Of a stretch of 64,000 nt of DNA, positions 62,801-64,000 are shown one piece after another. This DNA is from Trochalopteron elliotii (Eukaryota; Chordata; Aves; Passeriformes; Leiothrichidae), in NCBI GenBank assembly GCA_024734555.1, contig JANPWX010000097.1, positions 1,627,391 through 1,691,390 of the forward strand. The letters are read 5' to 3'. The notes under the pieces are model-generated. The model was not told the origin of the DNA. It did not search any database and worked only from the letters and a program-made list of their open reading frames with translations. Each line of letters starts with the position of its first letter. Position 1 is the stretch's first letter. Both the position numbers and the translations under genes were made by a program.

Positions 62801-64000
62801 CAAAGTAGAAGCACTTGCTCATGAGCAACTGGAGAAGTTGAGGTAGCTTTTCCACACTCACTGAATACAGAAGTGTTTTAACCACAGAGACAGCACAAAT
62901 AGGTACTTTTTCCACAGCTCTCAAGTACATATACATGAATTGCACATAGCACAGGCTAGAGAGCACCCAACAACTGGAGCCAATTTCGTGCAGAGGAGTG
63001 AGGAGGAGTTCCCACAGACAAAGAATACCAAGCACGGGTTAGAAGAGAACAAAGAAAGTCACACTGATGGACTGAACCCTCAGTTTTCATCACAGCCACT
63101 TTAATATTCAACAGCACACTTGCCTCTGATGTTATTCTAGGCTATTATGCTCTCTTAGAGGCACAAGAGAAAGCAAGCCATGCAATGGCCAAACCAGATC
63201 CAACCACTTCAGCTGAAGATCTTCTCATCAGCATTACAAGGGTTTCCACGTTCAAAAGCTGCATGACTACGAGCTTAGAGTATCCTTTGCACTTCCAAGG
63301 CTTTCAAGTTTGACAGAAGAAATAAGAAATTATTCATTAATCTCCACATAAAAGTAGAGAACTGTCAGTGATGGAAGTGACAGGTCAGTCAAGTGAGTAG
63401 GCAAAGCTCCCTCTTGTCTACAGGCAGGAGGAAGAAAAGTGTGCAAGGACAAAAATCTCTTCTGGAGTGAAAAAGTTTCAAGGCCATTTGTTAACTTTAT
63501 CTCTTTTTTTTTTTTTTTAAGTGGAAAAACAAAGAAGCAAACCTTGAACGGCAAATTTTGAAATACACATTTCACTGACGTTGTAGAAATTGAAAGAGAA
63601 AAATTTATAAATTCCAAAGACATTGAATTTCTCTTGCAAACAGCAAGAACTGAACCCTCTTCAGGCAAAAAAATAAAAACAACCCTGTCAGTCACAAATG
63701 AGTCAGTGAGGCATTCTTATTAACAAAGGTTTCTCACTTTAAATCCCACAGTCACTAAAAGCAATGCCAAAATTTCTAATCCTAGAAAAGTGGATAATTC
63801 ATCCCGTTCAGCTGACCAGCTCTACCCTTCTCCTCTCAAAAGGAGCTAACACCTAGATCTTCACACAGAGCTAGGTAACCTCTCTCTAGGAAAGACCATG
63901 GCTATAAATGGACTAACTCAGCAACAGCTCTTTTCTCCTCACATGGAAGACTTGACTTTTCCATCCAGTAAAGATCTTTCTGGGCCTGTGTTTTTTTTCT

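Larger units (their letters stand above)
20609..64000 (-). other. PDE10A: PDE10A upstream intron (probably intron 1), partial
   Basis: Everything to the right of the exon is at least 43.4 kb without a recognisable coding exon on the minus strand. That is consistent with the large first intron known for mammalian PDE10A, where alternative first exons splice to the shared exon. It contains all the CR1 copies between 30.7 and 47.2 kb. The inference depends on the exon being exon 2; a short unrecognised alternative first exon within the window cannot be excluded. Confidence 0.75.
51953..64000. other. Upstream-intron DNA with simple tracts only
   Basis: About 12 kb without a recognised CR1 or LTR. 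It contains G13 (53129-53141), an A-rich patch near 57893-57915, an ATGCA microsatellite (59791-59810) and T-runs. GC-richer patches at 53150-53360, 54480-55230 and 62560-62830 are unassigned; frames that are open on both strands there look incidental. Confidence 0.5.

Noticed and set aside
20609..64000. Search for PDE10A alternative first exons upstream of the shared exon
   Set aside because: I looked by eye for coding of the known mammalian N-termini with a phase-1 donor on the minus strand and did not find one. These exons are short and may simply lie outside the window.
1..64000. CRISPR arrays, operons, tRNA/rRNA genes, prophage or toxin-antitoxin systems
   Set aside because: Nothing of the kind is visible. 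The LINE/LTR content and a spliced vertebrate exon show this is vertebrate nuclear DNA.

Overview
The window looks like bird nuclear DNA. It is AT-rich and CpG-poor, with little coding sequence. It carries several CR1-type LINE fragments, some ending in the CR1 octamer (ATTCTGTG-like repeats), and two solo LTRs of one avian-type endogenous retrovirus family. No bacterial gene organisation, operon, tRNA, rRNA or CRISPR array was seen. I cannot name the species.

The only protein-coding segment I can support is one 129-bp exon on the minus strand (20480-20608), with a good acceptor and a near-perfect donor. Its 42 whole codons match the N-terminal region of phosphodiesterase 10A, upstream of the GAF domains ([15 protein letters not shown]...[10 protein letters not shown]). 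The window is therefore most simply read as the interior of PDE10A, transcribed right to left: 20609-64000 is the intron upstream of this exon (intron 1 if the exon is the shared second exon), and 1-20479 is the following intron. I did not find an alternative first exon, but such exons are short and could be missed by eye.

Layout: 1-20 kb (downstream intron) holds a CR1 3' end (about 1790-2280), two solo LTRs of the same family in inverted orientation (7614-8121 minus, 10407-10782 plus, each with a 6-bp target duplication), a C10/A18 homopolymer, a degenerate 28-29-bp tandem array (about 13620-13950) and an ancient amniote-type repeat (about 15611-15732). 20-64 kb (upstream intron) holds a CR1 reverse-transcriptase piece (30733-31035, minus), a CR1 3' region (about 32730-33262, minus), a 1.3-kb CR1 from the RT to the 3' end (about 41530-42803, plus), a very old CR1/L3-like relic (about 44345-44860, minus) and a CR1 tail (46978-47130, minus). 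It also has a CpG-richer, GATA/E-box-containing segment next to a GGAA microsatellite (48741-48980), two perfect AT-rich or GATA inverted repeats (46259-46274, 51933-51952) and assorted low-complexity tracts.

Nothing here forms a multi-gene system. The most useful leads are the exon boundary of PDE10A, the inverted LTR and CR1 pairs that could fold within the primary transcript, the degenerate minisatellite, and the candidate regulatory segment near 48.8 kb. Family names come from recognition by eye; no database search was run.
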